This document shows, one piece after another, positions 37,701-44,946 of a DNA stretch of 64,000 nucleotides. The stretch spans positions 6,598,566 through 6,662,565 of the forward strand of contig OX465115.1 in NCBI GenBank assembly GCA_949987565.1. Reading direction: 5' to 3'. Every line of letters begins with the position of its first letter. Position 1 is the stretch's first letter. The notes under the pieces are model-generated. The model searched no databases and was not told where the DNA came from. It saw only the letters and a list, made by a program, of their open reading frames with translations. The translations under genes and the position numbers were made by a program. This stretch comes from Luidia sarsii (lineage: Eukaryota; Echinodermata; Asteroidea; Paxillosida; Luidiidae).

Positions 37701-40700
37701 CATTGGTTCCCTTCATTGGTTCCCTTCAGAACCACACAATGAGTGTACCAGTATGTGGTTCATTGGTTCCCTTCATTGGTTCCCTTCAGAACCACACAAT
37801 GAGTGTATGTGGTTCATTGGTCCCCTTCATTGGTTCCCTGCAGAACCACACAATGAGTGTACCAGTATGTGGTTCATTGGTTCCCGTCAGAACCACACAG
37901 TTACACAAGAGATATTCTGACACAGTATCCCCGCAAACCTCACTTGAAGATTTGAATGTCTTACCGTTTCAATTGATGGTGTTTGCTTTCTTCAGCACTG
38001 TGTTCTCCTCTGTGGATCCTCCCGTCGCTCCTCTGGTCCTACGCCAGTCCTACATCCTTCCATCTGCCCTGCAATCTATTGCCGTCACCAGAACTGAGAA
38101 GGGAATCACCAGTAGTAATCTACTCCGTACGTTCATCCTAATACTCGCTCCTTTCTAATTTAAGTCCTGCCCACGTTGGACTTGAGACGGAAGACTTCAG
38201 ACTTACTGTTGTTATCCTCATAGACCGTAATATGATTAGAACACTTTCAATCTACCCATGAAAAACAGGGGGAAATCAATTGCTAATTATAAATCGCTGT
38301 TTTAAAAATGTATCTTTTTTCTGTGTGGATGATTTGCCAGTTAAAAATGCTGATAAGGTAAAAAAGTCATTCATTAATGTTTGTTCCTAAAGCTGTCTTT
38401 TCTGCTTCATTTTCTGTTTTTTAAGAGAAATGTATAGTCAAAATTTAGGAGGGCCTGTCGTTTCAATCCTAGCAGGACCTTTCTCACAGGGAGAGAGAAA
38501 GTTCGTGCTAGGATGGGCGGGAAAGTTCCTCCACACTTCAACGGTCACGACCACAACTTTTGGCGGAAAGGTTTCTCCACGCTTCACCGCTCCTCCAAGG
38601 CCTACAAAACCCCTGATGATAGTTGGAATCCAGCAGTCTCCTGACGACGAGCAGAGTACACACTGCTCGAAACGTTGAGTCACCGGCTCTTTTCAGAGCC
38701 ACACTCAGTCTCAAAAGAGATGATACACATGATGTCACTGCAAACTAATTAATAATAATAGGATAGAAACGTCAGGCCCTCCTTGTTTTTCATATTCACT
38801 TTTGATCATTTTAGTCAGTAAGCAGTTTGCAACATTTTTGCATATTACATAAATGTATAGTGTGAGCACTTACTGAGTTTGTACATTTGTTTTGATATAT
38901 AGTTGCCTTGCAGTCTGGTGGTATACTTGCGTTGCCCAAGCGTCTTCTCGACCCACGGCGTCCGTTAGTGCCAACGGTTGAAGAGAAAGAGGAAGGATTG
39001 ATACCATATCTGCCAGAGTTACCTATACCACACAACTCCATCATCAACTACAACCAAACTGTAAGAACTACTTTCTGCTTCTTGTCAATTTGCATGCAGC
39101 TCTTAATCCGGGTAAATCATGTGTGGATATGTAACGCATTGTAGCAACTTTACACTTTGAGACAATGAGGGCAGCAGACGTATCATTTCTTTCTTGAAGC
39201 TGTGCTCAGAACAAGCAAAAAGATAAGATTTTTTGCTGCTAAGGCGCCTCGAAATCTCATTGATTTGTGATTATTTCAAAGGTATTGTAGTCAATGAACC
39301 GCTGAATGTATCTAACAAATAAGGGAAAGGGAAAACTGAGGAGGACATTTTCAACAATTTCTTGAAATATCGCAGGACATTTGACTGCAACAGGATTTGA
39401 ACCAATGTCAGCATTTAATCACCTGAGCTACCCAGCCCTTAGATGGTGGCCTTCCCTAATAGTCAACTAGTCTTTGGCACACCAGTGCTCTTACCATCTG
39501 AGCTATGCAGCCCTTAGATGGTGGCCTTCCCTAATAGTCAACTAGTCTTTGGCACACCAGTGCTCTTCCATCTGAGTTATCCAGCCCTTAGATGGTGGCC
39601 TTCCCTAATAGTCAACTAGTCTTTGGCACACCAGCGCTCTTACCATCTGAGCTATCCAGCCATTAGATGGTGGCCTTCCCAAATAGTCAACTAGTCTCTG
39701 CCGGGTTTGGGGCGCCAGTCGGAAGCATTCAACCATTAACTGCCATTTATCCCCAGGGATCATGTCACCATTTTGAATCAGATTCATTCAGATAGTGCGA
39801 ACCTACATGTAGCTCTAGTCATTTTTGTTGATGATTGCTGACATTCTGAATGGTTTTCTACTCCGTGTTCTTGTTACTGGTTAGGTTCTGGGCATTGATG
39901 GCCTACTGACTTCAGCGGCTGGATTGGAGTCTACATGTCTCATGCTGGCCTATGGGCTAGGTAAGTAACCACACAGTCTCCATTCCTTTCATGTATACAT
40001 CGGACCTTTATCAAATGATGGCATAGGGTCAGCTCTTTTAACTCGTATTCTGATTTCACAAGCATTGAAGAACAAACATTTGAATGCAGTTTTTACATGA
40101 ATACGCTTGAGTGAGGAAAACAAGTGCTCAAAGTCAGTGACAAAAACAACAGAATGTGGAAAGTTTGCGGTGATGCCCCATGTAAGTCATTTCTTTCCGG
40201 AAGGAGTGTGGCTCTGTAAAAGAGCTGCTGATTCAATGTTTTGGACAGAGTGTACTCTGCCCGTTGTCAGGAGACTGCTGGATTCCAGTCATTGGAATGG
40301 TGCTAAGATATGTTGCTCTTTTCAGAGCCAAACTCCTTCTCGGAAGAGATGACACATTTGTGTCACCGCACATTTTCTACATTGTGTTTCTACTCTACAA
40401 ACATTCAAGTCTTACCAAATGGCAACCAAACTGTTCAGGCTATGTGTGATAGTGCCTGATGCAGGGATTCATCAATAGACATTGCCTGCAAGTGCATTGA
40501 TACTTTGCTTAGTGTAGTCTCTTTTCAAGACTACTAATGGAATTCTCTTGTGTTTCCTTGATAACAGACTATTACTTTACCCGTGTGACTCCATCCAACC
40601 TGTTTGACGTCTTGAAAGAAGACTTTGACTACACATTGATTAGTGCAGTGCTTGTAGGGCTTGTGTTTGCTGCTTGGCTGACACGCAAACTAGCCGCTAA

Positions 40701-40728
40701 CAAGGCTCTGAACCATGCCTGGAGGTGA
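10735..40728 (+). CDS. EMC1: EMC1, ER membrane protein complex subunit 1 (22 exons)
   Basis: EMC1 is the large lumenal subunit of the EMC, which inserts tail-anchored and multipass membrane proteins into the ER. Exons: 10735-10823, 21759-21949, 23175-23289, 24286-24411, 25238-25355, 25800-25949, 26618-26776, 27049-27123, 28063-28252, 29144-29263, 30512-30567, 31688-31876, 32973-33131, 33413-33589, 34089-34305, 35579-35689, 36224-36336, 36648-36727, 37996-38126, 38903-39060, 39885-39960 and 40568-40728. All junctions are AG/GT and keep phase, giving 986 residues against about 993 in human EMC1 (remembered). The product opens with a signal peptide ([17 protein letters not shown]) and the family motif [10 protein letters not shown]. 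Propeller-type repeats follow. The DUF1620 region includes LLDPRRP and INYNQT. One C-terminal membrane helix ([16 protein letters not shown]) precedes the end AWR. Every large intron is filled with mobile elements, yet no exon is interrupted. Confidence 0.95.
11292..11337 (+). repeat. Left terminal inverted repeat of the Ginger-like element
   Basis: This starts TGTCGAGCGCAAACCTCGGA and contains the GCAAACCTCGGATT motif twice. The right counterpart is at 21466-21511. Confidence 0.9.
11338..11590. repeat. Left subterminal repeats of the Ginger-like element
   Basis: Three tandem copies of a 15-bp TTTGCGCAGGAACAA-type unit (about 11345-11390) are followed by two divergent copies of a block containing GACTTTGACATGAACTGTA (about 11400-11480 and 11485-11590). 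Subterminal arrays of this kind often bind transposase. That role is inferred here. Confidence 0.6.
14845..15135 (+). repeat. Tandem duplication of a small exon in the Ginger-type gene
   Basis: An intron-exon-intron block of about 100 bp occurs twice in direct order (about 14845-14950 and 15030-15135). Each copy has ACAG before, AAGAAAACAGGAACTGCAG inside and a GTAAGG donor after. The copies differ at only a few positions, so the duplication is young relative to the rest of the element. Confidence 0.8.
16660..17280. mobile_element. MITE with TATAGACCC termini nested in the Ginger-like element
   Basis: The left end TATAGACCCTTCTTACTGAC and the right end ...GAAGACGGGTCTATA are imperfect inverted repeats. 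Both arms continue with a TGACGTCAC/GTGATGTCA motif and a CCATCTTGG/CCAAGATGG motif. The interior shows no gene. Confidence 0.65.
17915..19203. mobile_element. Tigger/pogo-like element with CAGTCGACTCCCGTTATAAC ends
   Basis: The left CAGTCGACTCCCGTTATAAC and the right GTTATAACGGGAGTCGACTG are inverted repeats about 22 bp long. CTCGTTATAAC motifs recur inside each arm (for example 18283-18300). TA follows on the right, but the left TA has drifted. A second repeat with CTAGCCCGG hairpins is nested near 17940-18235. No transposase remains. Confidence 0.75.
19461..19735 (+). mobile_element. 3' end of a LINE with an ATG-repeat tail
   Basis: The reading frame [18 protein letters not shown]...GRQRKSW...DDVKSWT is the familiar C-terminal tail of LINE reverse transcriptases. 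It is followed by an (ATG)n run at 19722-19738. It is 5'-truncated and lies between the Ulp1 C-terminal exon and the PHD exon of the Ginger-type gene. Confidence 0.75.
20020..21030 (-). mobile_element. L2/CR1-like LINE reverse transcriptase fragment
   Basis: Read on the - strand from about 21030 downward, pieces in several frames give [24 protein letters not shown] (the YADD catalytic motif), [14 protein letters not shown] and, after an interruption, [16 protein letters not shown]. This is the order of an L2/CR1-type reverse transcriptase. Frames are broken many times. A Penelope terminal insertion splits it at 20130-20377. Confidence 0.75.
20130..20377. mobile_element. Palindromic Penelope terminal-block insertion, 248 bp
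   Basis: Two terminal blocks of the Penelope family lie head to head around a centre at about 20220, with arms of roughly 90 bp. The right arm continues through CAGTAAGCAGTTTGCAACAT to TATATCACT. The insertion is bounded by ATCGATGAGA on both sides (20120-20129 and 20378-20387), a clean 10-bp target duplication that splits the LINE fragment. It has no coding content. Confidence 0.85.
21110..21425. repeat. 33-bp tandem repeat of palindromic units near the right Ginger end
   Basis: About nine copies of a 33-bp unit occur. Each contains the near-perfect palindrome GCGCAAACCTGAGGTTTGCG followed by CGTGGGTTCGCCG. Because 33 is divisible by three, spurious long frames exist on both strands. The core GCAAACCT is also in the terminal repeats, which points to subterminal transposase sites (inference). 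Confidence 0.85.
21549..21680 (+). mobile_element. Short element with a CTGAYGA-hairpin-GAAA core, copy a
   Basis: CAGCAGTCTCCTGACGA is followed by a CAGGCAG/CTGCCCG stem, then GAAATGTTGAGTT, and ends near GTTTCACTGCAAACC. Relatives are at 24450, 38630, 40158 and 54940. It lies just outside the right end of the Ginger-like element. Confidence 0.6.
22067..22435. repeat. Head-to-head pair of tRNA-derived SINEs (fold-back)
   Basis: Arms of about 160 bp are inverse copies around a centre near 22250. Each arm contains a perfect tRNA B box (GGTTCGAATCC or its complement at about 22155 and 22330) and an A-box-like GGTCCAGTGG. The outer parts share CAAAGAGGTTTT and TCAGGCACC/GGTGCCTGA. Folded as RNA it would form a long hairpin. 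It does not fold as two proper tRNAs. Confidence 0.75.
22653..23096 (-). mobile_element. 5'-truncated Penelope-like copy, EMC1 intron 2
   Basis: The terminal block is at the left, followed by the family 3' untranslated region and the last codons of the GIY-YIG protein (complement of [13 protein letters not shown], near 22985-23050). TACTTTAAAT flanks both sides (22643-22652 and 23097-23106). Confidence 0.85.
23358..23837 (-). mobile_element. Penelope-like copy with inverted terminal block at both ends, EMC1 intron 3
   Basis: The left end reads GTGATATACAAAAATGTTGC and runs into the terminal block and 3' untranslated region. The right end is an inverse copy of the terminal block, joined directly to the truncated GIY-YIG tail. 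Target duplication: AATTTAGACAATG at 23345-23357 and 23838-23850. Confidence 0.88.
24450..24580 (-). mobile_element. CTGAYGA-hairpin-GAAA element, copy b
   Basis: On the - strand CTGATGA (24557-24551) is followed by a GGGC/ACCC-closed hairpin, GAAAAGTTGAGTTACCGG, and the end GGTGTCACCGCAAA. It is in EMC1 intron 4, just downstream of exon 4. Confidence 0.6.
26474..26556 (-). mobile_element. Solo Penelope terminal block, EMC1 intron 6
   Basis: GGTGATATACAAAAATGTTG runs through TTTAGTGGGCCTGACGTTT and stops before the hairpin. A TTACTTGACG-type repeat follows. Confidence 0.7.
27441..27494 (+). repeat. Duplicate of the EMC1 exon 9 acceptor region
   Basis: These 54 bp match 28030-28083 with one mismatch. 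The duplicated block includes the last 33 bp of the intron, the AG acceptor and the first 21 bp of exon 9 (GAAATTGTTTTACGGTGCTAC). The copy is followed by unrelated SINE sequence without a donor, so it is a decoy acceptor, not an exon. Confidence 0.85.
27505..27600 (-). mobile_element. tRNA-derived SINE fragment
   Basis: The complement of the family core CTGACTGGTGCCCCCA and TTGACTATTTAGGAAGG is recognisable. It lies between the duplicated acceptor and the next Penelope copy. Confidence 0.65.
27625..28000 (-). mobile_element. 5'-truncated Penelope-like copy, EMC1 intron 8
   Basis: It starts at GGTGATATACAAAAATGTTG with the terminal block and continues into the purine-rich 3' untranslated region (GGGAAAGATCAAAGAG units). 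AAAACCTA occurs at both flanks, but the borders are less clear than in other copies. Confidence 0.75.
28364..29061. mobile_element. piggyBac-like non-autonomous element, copy 1
   Basis: TTAA lies on both sides (28360-28363 and 29062-29065). Terminal inverted repeats are CCACTTTGCGCCGGG at the left and ...CTGGCGCGAAGTGG at the right. TTAA duplication plus CC-starting ends suggests piggyBac. The 698 bp contain no transposase. Copy 2 is at 30607 in the same orientation. Confidence 0.8.
29318..29975 (+). repeat. Interspersed repeat with AGCGGAAAAGCT hairpins, copy 1
   Basis: It begins GCTTTTCCGCCGCTTCCAGG, forming a hairpin with GAAGCGGAAAAGC, and ends with AGCGGAAAAGCTCTATGCTC and an AACAGACATATATTTCTCG tail. 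Relatives are at 31921 and 59028. The middle part is internally deleted compared with 59028. The nature of the family is unknown to me. Confidence 0.7.
30607..31298. mobile_element. piggyBac-like non-autonomous element, copy 2
   Basis: This is flanked by TTAA (30603-30606 and 31299-31302), with ends CCACTTCGTGCCGGG and CCGGCGCGAAGTGG. It is nearly collinear with the 28364 copy. It sits in EMC1 intron 11, 39 bp after the exon 11 donor. Confidence 0.82.
31921..32780 (+). repeat. AGCGGAAAAGCT repeat, copy 2
   Basis: The left hairpin TTTTCCGCCGCGAAGCGGAA is nearly perfect. The collinear middle contains CATGAATATTAATGAGGTCA, and the right part GATGCGGAAAAGCGTTATGT is diverged. It is in EMC1 intron 12. 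Confidence 0.7.
33640..33985 (+). mobile_element. tRNA-derived SINE, EMC1 intron 14
   Basis: The core is CTGACTGGCGCCCCCACCCC, then AGACTAGTTGACTATTAGGG, then a tRNA-like head at 33908-33980 (TAGCTCAGATGG A box, loop TATGTTAAT with GTT at the anticodon position, GGTTCAAGTCC B box). The acceptor stem does not pair, so it is SINE rather than a working tRNA-Asn gene. Relatives: 34685, 35930, 39365, 55555 and 62278. Confidence 0.75.
34486..34665 (-). mobile_element. LINE 3'-end fragment
   Basis: This is the same family as 51545-52127. The - strand encodes the [15 protein letters not shown] tail and ends next to a TCTA-repeat tail. Confidence 0.65.
34685..34850 (+). mobile_element. tRNA-derived SINE fragment
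   Basis: It contains GGAGATATACGGCAGTTAAT, the CTGACTGGCGCCCCCACCCC core and a degraded tRNA head. Confidence 0.65.
34948..35455 (+). mobile_element. 5'-truncated Penelope-like copy, EMC1 intron 15
   Basis: Here the element is in + orientation. It holds the end of the GIY-YIG domain ([14 protein letters not shown], then [20 protein letters not shown] near 35060-35130 and a TAA at about 35180), the 3' untranslated region, and the hairpin-GAAAC terminal block at 35405-35455. An exact 13-bp target duplication AAGATATATGCAT bounds it (34935-34947 and 35456-35468). Confidence 0.9.
35930..36165 (+). mobile_element. tRNA-derived SINE, EMC1 intron 16
   Basis: CTGACTGGCACCCCCACCCC core, GACTATTAGGGAAGGCCACC and a tRNA-like head (TAGCTCAGATGGTAAGAGCG, ACGTTAAAC loop). 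It ends about 60 bp before exon 17. Confidence 0.7.
36450..36610. mobile_element. Degraded Penelope terminal blocks, inverted pair
   Basis: TTTGAGAAAGGATCTGTTTGG and, in inverse order, GAGGGCCTGACATTTCTATTTT...CTTTGTCAAAGGC remain of two terminal blocks in the intron before exon 18. Confidence 0.55.
37082..37905 (+). repeat. 60/54-bp minisatellite with higher-order structure, EMC1 intron 18
   Basis: About thirteen units of the type GTGGTTCATTGGTTCCCTTC, ATTGGTTCCCTTCAG, AACCACACAATGAGTGTA occur. Long (60 bp, with ACCAGT) and short (54 bp, without it) units alternate from about 37285 on, giving a 114-bp higher-order period. Both lengths are multiples of three, so frames stay open, and one of them runs into exon 19. 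The 3' edge is 90 bp from the exon 19 acceptor. Confidence 0.9.
38430..38850. mobile_element. Penelope terminal fragments flanking a CTGAYGA element (copy c)
   Basis: A terminal block (AAATTTAGGAGGGCCTGTCG, then the hairpin) at 38435-38490 and its other end (CAGTAAGCAGTTTGCAACAT) at 38815-38845 flank a separate short element at 38630-38742. That element has CTGACGA (38641-38647), a 7-bp stem CGAGCAG/CTGCTCG, GAAACGTTGAGTC, and the end GATGTCACTGCAAAC. It looks like one element inserted into another. Confidence 0.65.
39365..39780 (-). mobile_element. tRNA-derived SINE with four tandem head units
   Basis: A block of about 75 bp holding the complement of GCTCAGATGG...AGCACTGGTG and GGAAGGCCACCATCTAA recurs at 39439, 39514, 39588 and 39663. 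The SINE body (complement of CAGTTAATGGTTGAATGC) follows. Such head amplification is not seen in the other copies here. Confidence 0.75.
40158..40345 (-). mobile_element. CTGAYGA-type element, copy d (mutated core)
   Basis: The complement reads CAGCAGTCTCCTGACAACGG, a stem, CAAAACATTGAATC and the end GCATCACCGCAAAC. The core is altered (CTGACAA), so any catalytic function would be lost. It is in EMC1 intron 21. Confidence 0.6.
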
Positions 40729-41923
40729 TAGCATTGCTGCATAGTTAGTTAGGATCATTGTAGTAGCTACATCCTATCCAATGCCTAGGTGTTCTGATTT
40801 GTATCAGATAAAGTAGAAATAAGGTTTTCCAAAATGGTTTGGTGCACGCCAATGACCAATACTTTTGTAGTGAACAAATGCCATTTGGAGAAAGTTTTTG
40901 GATGGTGTTTTCTCATTTTCCTTTCACCTTTGCATAGAAGTAGTCTTTAAGTCCATAATTATGTTGTCAAAATGAATGGGTAAATATCTTCACTGTATTT
41001 GGAATCAATTTTCACATATCAATTAAGTACCAGTAAGTGTTAGTGGTGTACGTTTTTGGTTATTATTTTACCTTGTCTGTAAATTTGATGGTTTTATTAA
41101 AATTTTGCATCGGTGAGAATGCAACGTGAGTATTGCCCTTCCCCATGTGTTCATATTCCACCTGAGCTGCCTGTGTGTTCTCAAGCAGGCAATTTTGCAG
41201 TGCTACATTGCTAACTACACGTCAAGTAGGGCAAACCCTGATTGAATGACATTCTCAATGACACAAATCACCAGGCAATCGGGCAAAGCTCTGAGAACAG
41301 TGCTTACACGTCAGGTTGGGCAAACCATTGAAAAACCTGAACTTGTATAGAAATGATATGCATTGGTGAGAATGTACACACTGTAATTCAAAGATAGTTT
41401 GCCCTTATCACTGCATACAGTGCTCCTTATATATAGAGTGGGCCAAGCCCTTGTTAAATTGAGGAACATTTTCTTGACGTCACAAGAGTTGGGTGCTTTG
41501 CATACGTGTGTATGAGTGTAATAAATTCCTGAATTATCTCGAGCAGTGACTTTGAAGTTCTTCTGAGAATTAACTCTGATTTACAGCATATTGTGACTTG
41601 TATACATGTATATCTTTGAACAGTTTATACGATTGTTTCCATTCGGGTGGAATGTTGATTCTGAGAACAAAGAAATAAAATAGGGCATTATTGTGAAAAG
41701 GTTGGATGCACAGGTTTTGTCTTGATTTTTTGTTTGTTTTCGAGTAAAATAAAGCTTTTTCAGTCTGCAATTTTTATTACATCCAATACGAAATTAAAAT
41801 TTATGGCTTGTTTTTTTAAACCACTATCCTTGTTTGAAAACAATTGCCGTTATTTTCTTGCTGGAGGGCGCTGTTTCATAAATTGAGCTAAGATGGCATC
41901 TTCCAAGCTTGATTATTATAGTG
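40729..41923. other. EMC1 3' flank
   Basis: This is probably the EMC1 3' untranslated region followed by intergenic DNA. AATAAA-like signals occur around 41100 and 41748 (AAATAAAGC), but I cannot tell which is used. A low-copy repeat with GGGCAAACCCT and CAATCGGGCAAAGC units lies at about 41160-41460. Confidence 0.45.
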
Positions 41924-41945
41924 TATCTTAAACTACACCACCGCG

Positions 41946-44407
41946 ATGAACAACCCTTTCATTTCTATTGAATCAGCATATGGGCGCACCGCCCTTAGGC
42001 TCATACGTAGATATGAACGCTGCAGAATGAAACTCGCCCGTTTCTCCAACCACCTGACCTTCCTAGTCCGCTGCATCAAGAACTCGGTGGTTCCTAAGGA
42101 TCTTAGGGTCAAACCTCTGGTCCGCACCAAGGGAGCACGGAAAGTAGCAGAGACAGCTTCTCTCCGATTCCTGCGGGAAAGGATCCACCTGACGCGAACT
42201 ACGAAGACAGCCATCCAGACCGAGGTGAACTCCACCTTGGCCCAGATCAACTCTACCCTTTCCGACGCCGACCGTACCCAGATGATTCAGAGAGTCGACA
42301 ACCGTTGCCGCCATGAGTTCGAGAAGTGCAAGGCTCGTCAGCTCGCCAAGTTCCAGGACCTGGTCGAGGGACAGACACGCCTCTCCTCTGGCCAACGCTC
42401 TGCTGGATCATCTGTGGACAGCCAAGTGGGTTCTCAACCTCTCCTCGAGAACCCTATCCGCCACTGAGGAGTCGCTGCTAGGGAAGGGCCTCAACTTTGC
42501 CATCGCCCCTGACCACGTTCCGGCTTCGGAAATCGTGGCCAAGGTGGAGACGGCATTGAAGAGGCTTGACCCCGAGGCAGCCGACCTGGTCCGGCGGGAG
42601 GTCAACGCAACACTGCGGAGAGCACGTCCACCGAGGAGCAACATCAGCCGGGAGCAGCGCGTCGCCCTGAGGGCTCTGCGGGAGGATCGTTCCATCATGA
42701 TCCTCCCGGCCGACAAAGGCCGAGCTAGTGTGGTCCTCGACGCGACAACCTACAGGAGCAAGATGGACGATCTGATCACCTCGGGCCCCTACCGCAAGCT
42801 AGCAAAGGACCCCACCGACCGTCTCTGCAGGAAGATCACGTCCCGGCTACTTGAGCTCAACAGGGCCGGGGATCTTGATGATGGAACCTATCGGAAGCTC
42901 CGCCCCTCCGGCAAGCAGCCACCCAGGATGTACGGTTTACCTAAGATCCACAAACCGGGTACACCGATGAGGCCCATCGTCTCCTGCGTGAGTTCCTTTG
43001 CTTACGGCCTGTCCAAACATCTGGCAGGGATCCTGGCTCCGTTGGTCGGGGACACGTCCAACACGGTGCCTAACTCCACGGCCTTCGCGGAGTTCCTCCA
43101 CGGACAACGGATCGGCAGCCACGAGACATTGGTTTCTTTCGATGTCACGTCGCTGTTTACCAATGTCCCCATCGAAGGCGCGTGTAGAGTAGCTTTGCAG
43201 CGCCTGGAAGGAGACAGGAACCTGTCGGAACGAACTTCCCTCTCCCCCGCCAAGATCACCGCCCTACTGGAGTTCGTCTTGTGGTCTACCTATTTCCTCC
43301 ACGAAGGGACTTTCTACGAGCAGACGGATGGAGCGGCTATGGGCAGTCCGGTCTCCGCGGTGATCGCTAACCTGTACATGGAGGCATTTGAGGAGGAGGC
43401 TCTACAGAGTTGCCCTCCCGAATGTTCCCCTTCAGTATGGAAGCGATACGTTGATGACACCTTTGTCATTGCACTGCTTGACCGGACCGACCAGCTGCTC
43501 TCCCACCTGAACAGTCTCCGGCCCACCATACGCTTCACTGTCGAGTTGGAGGTAGACAACACCATCGCCTTCCTGGACACTCTGGTCCACAGGGAGACCG
43601 ATGGCAGCCTAACTACAACAGTGTACCGTAAGCCCACGCACACTGACCAGTACTTGGCTTACGACTCCCACCATCCCGAGTCTGTTAAGCGCGGAGTGGC
43701 CAAGTGCCTCTTTGACCGTGCGTCGCGGTTGGTGACCAAACCACGATGTACGGCCTCAGAGAAACGTCATGTGCACGCTGCCCTAACAGCGAACGGGTAC
43801 CCTACCCTCTTCATCCGTCGTTCGTCCAGACCCAAGGTGAACGCCGATACGGAGCGGGTTGAGTACAAATCGTTCGCTGTACTCCCCTTCATGGACGGAG
43901 TCTCCGGACAATTGAGGAGAATTCTCGAGGGACACGGTATCCGTACCGTGTTTCGTTCCTCCACCACCCTGAGAAACCACCTCGTCCATCCCAAGGACCC
44001 TGTCCCCCCGGGAAGACGCGGAGGTGTTGTCTACGAGATCCCGTGTGGCGAGTGTGACCGGCAGGCCCATCGGAGAGAGGATCAAAGAGCATCAGCGTGA
44101 TGTGAGACTCTCCTGTGTGGACAGATCTGCAGTAGCTGAGCATGCTTGGGGAGCTGGTCACCGGCCCAATTGGGACGATGTGCGGTGTATCGACCACGAA
44201 CCGCATTGGTACACCAGACGCGTCAAGGAGGCCATTCATATCCGACTTCGACATAAACACATCAATCGAGACAGCGGTGTTGACATCCCCGGTTTCTGGC
44301 TCCCCACCATCCGTCGCCACGACCGCCGGCCCACCACAGGCAGGCCCGGATATAAACGGACGCCGCAGCGCTCTTTCTTCAGTTGCCTGATGAAGGTTAG
44401 CAGTTAG
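41946..44407 (+). pseudogene. Penelope-like reverse transcriptase/GIY-YIG protein, frame-broken
   Basis: Three overlapping frames carry one protein: 41946-42467 (N-terminal helical extension), 42313-44100 (reverse transcriptase) and 44024-44407 (end of the GIY-YIG domain). Seen in order: ADKGRASVVLD, GLPKIHKPGTPMRPIVS, motif A SFDVTSLFTNVP, motif B AAMGSPVSAVIANLYME, motif C RYVDDTFVI (YVDD), then FLDTLVHR and VYRKPTHTDQYL. The nuclease part begins VYEIPCGECD and resumes in the next frame at TGRPIGERIKEHQRD. The stretch that should carry the Tyr-Ile-Gly half of GIY-YIG is missing at the frame change (about 44058). The N-terminal frame change lies near 42370-42430. So the reverse transcriptase core is intact, but the element is not autonomous as it stands. 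GC content here is clearly higher than in the surroundings. Confidence 0.88.
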
Positions 44408-44420
44408 CAACCGAAACGTC
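44386..44420 (+). ncRNA. Hammerhead-like motif at the Penelope 3' end
   Basis: CTGATGA (44387-44393) is followed by a GGTT/AACC-closed hairpin and GAAAC (44413-44417). Penelope-like elements are known to carry hammerhead ribozyme motifs, so position and order fit. There is one extra base between CTGATGA and the stem, and I could not draw convincing stems I and III, so activity is doubtful. Confidence 0.4.
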
Positions 44421-44730
44421 GCTTCTAGCAACGACACATCGCGTGACTTTGATCACCCTTCTAATTGTCTACACCACCGCGATGAACAACCCTTTCATTT
44501 CTATCTTAAACTTGTTTTAATAAGGTGCCTTTGGAGGTCTATCAAGTGATATTTTGTAGCAGTTACGACAACCTTTAGGTCCAATGTTTGAATAATTATT
44601 AGTGTAACTGAAGATTTGGGGCTTTACATGATAGAGTGCACCCTTCAGTAATCATTCTCTTGCGAGAGGGCGCTCTTTCATAAATCTGTGCTAATCATTC
44701 TATTGCAAGAGGGCGCTCTTTCATGAAGCT

Positions 44731-44840
44731 TAGGCTGGTTCCCGTCCCCTACATGGTCTCCAGACGTCTCACGTCTTCCGAAATACATTTCGGAGGACGT
44801 GAGACGTCTGGAGACCATGTAGGGGACGGGAACCAGCCTA
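44731..44840. mobile_element. 110-bp almost perfect palindromic MITE
   Basis: TAGGCTGGTTCCCGTCCCCT opens one arm, and the other arm is its inverse over about 53 bp with a single mismatch. It is flanked by TCATGAAGCT (44721-44730 and 44841-44850), a 10-bp direct repeat. Confidence 0.85.
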
Positions 44841-44946
44841 TCATGAAGCTGTGCTAATTATTCCCTTGCAAGAGGGCGCTCTTTCATGAAGCTGTGCTAA
44901 TCATTCTCTTGCAAGAGGGCGCTATTTCATGTCGTGGTGCTAATCA

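Larger units (their letters stand above)
41935..44501 (+). mobile_element. Near-complete Penelope-like element, 2.57 kb
   Basis: An 11-bp target duplication TATCTTAAACT (41924-41934 and 44502-44512) bounds the element. The same block of about 31 bp, starting ACACCACCGCGATGAACAAC, lies at the left end (41935) and the right end (44471-44501), as a short direct terminal repeat. Inside is one broken coding region for an N-terminal extension, a reverse transcriptase and a GIY-YIG endonuclease, followed by a CTGATGA...GAAAC motif at 44387-44417. It is intergenic, between EMC1 and NALCN. Confidence 0.9.

Noticed and set aside
37082..37905. CRISPR-like array
   Set aside because: The repeats are contiguous minisatellite units without unique spacers, and the DNA is eukaryotic.
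37082..38158. A 358-codon open frame across the minisatellite
   Set aside because: It is open only because both repeat lengths are multiples of three, and its non-repetitive end is EMC1 exon 19. There is no independent start or domain.
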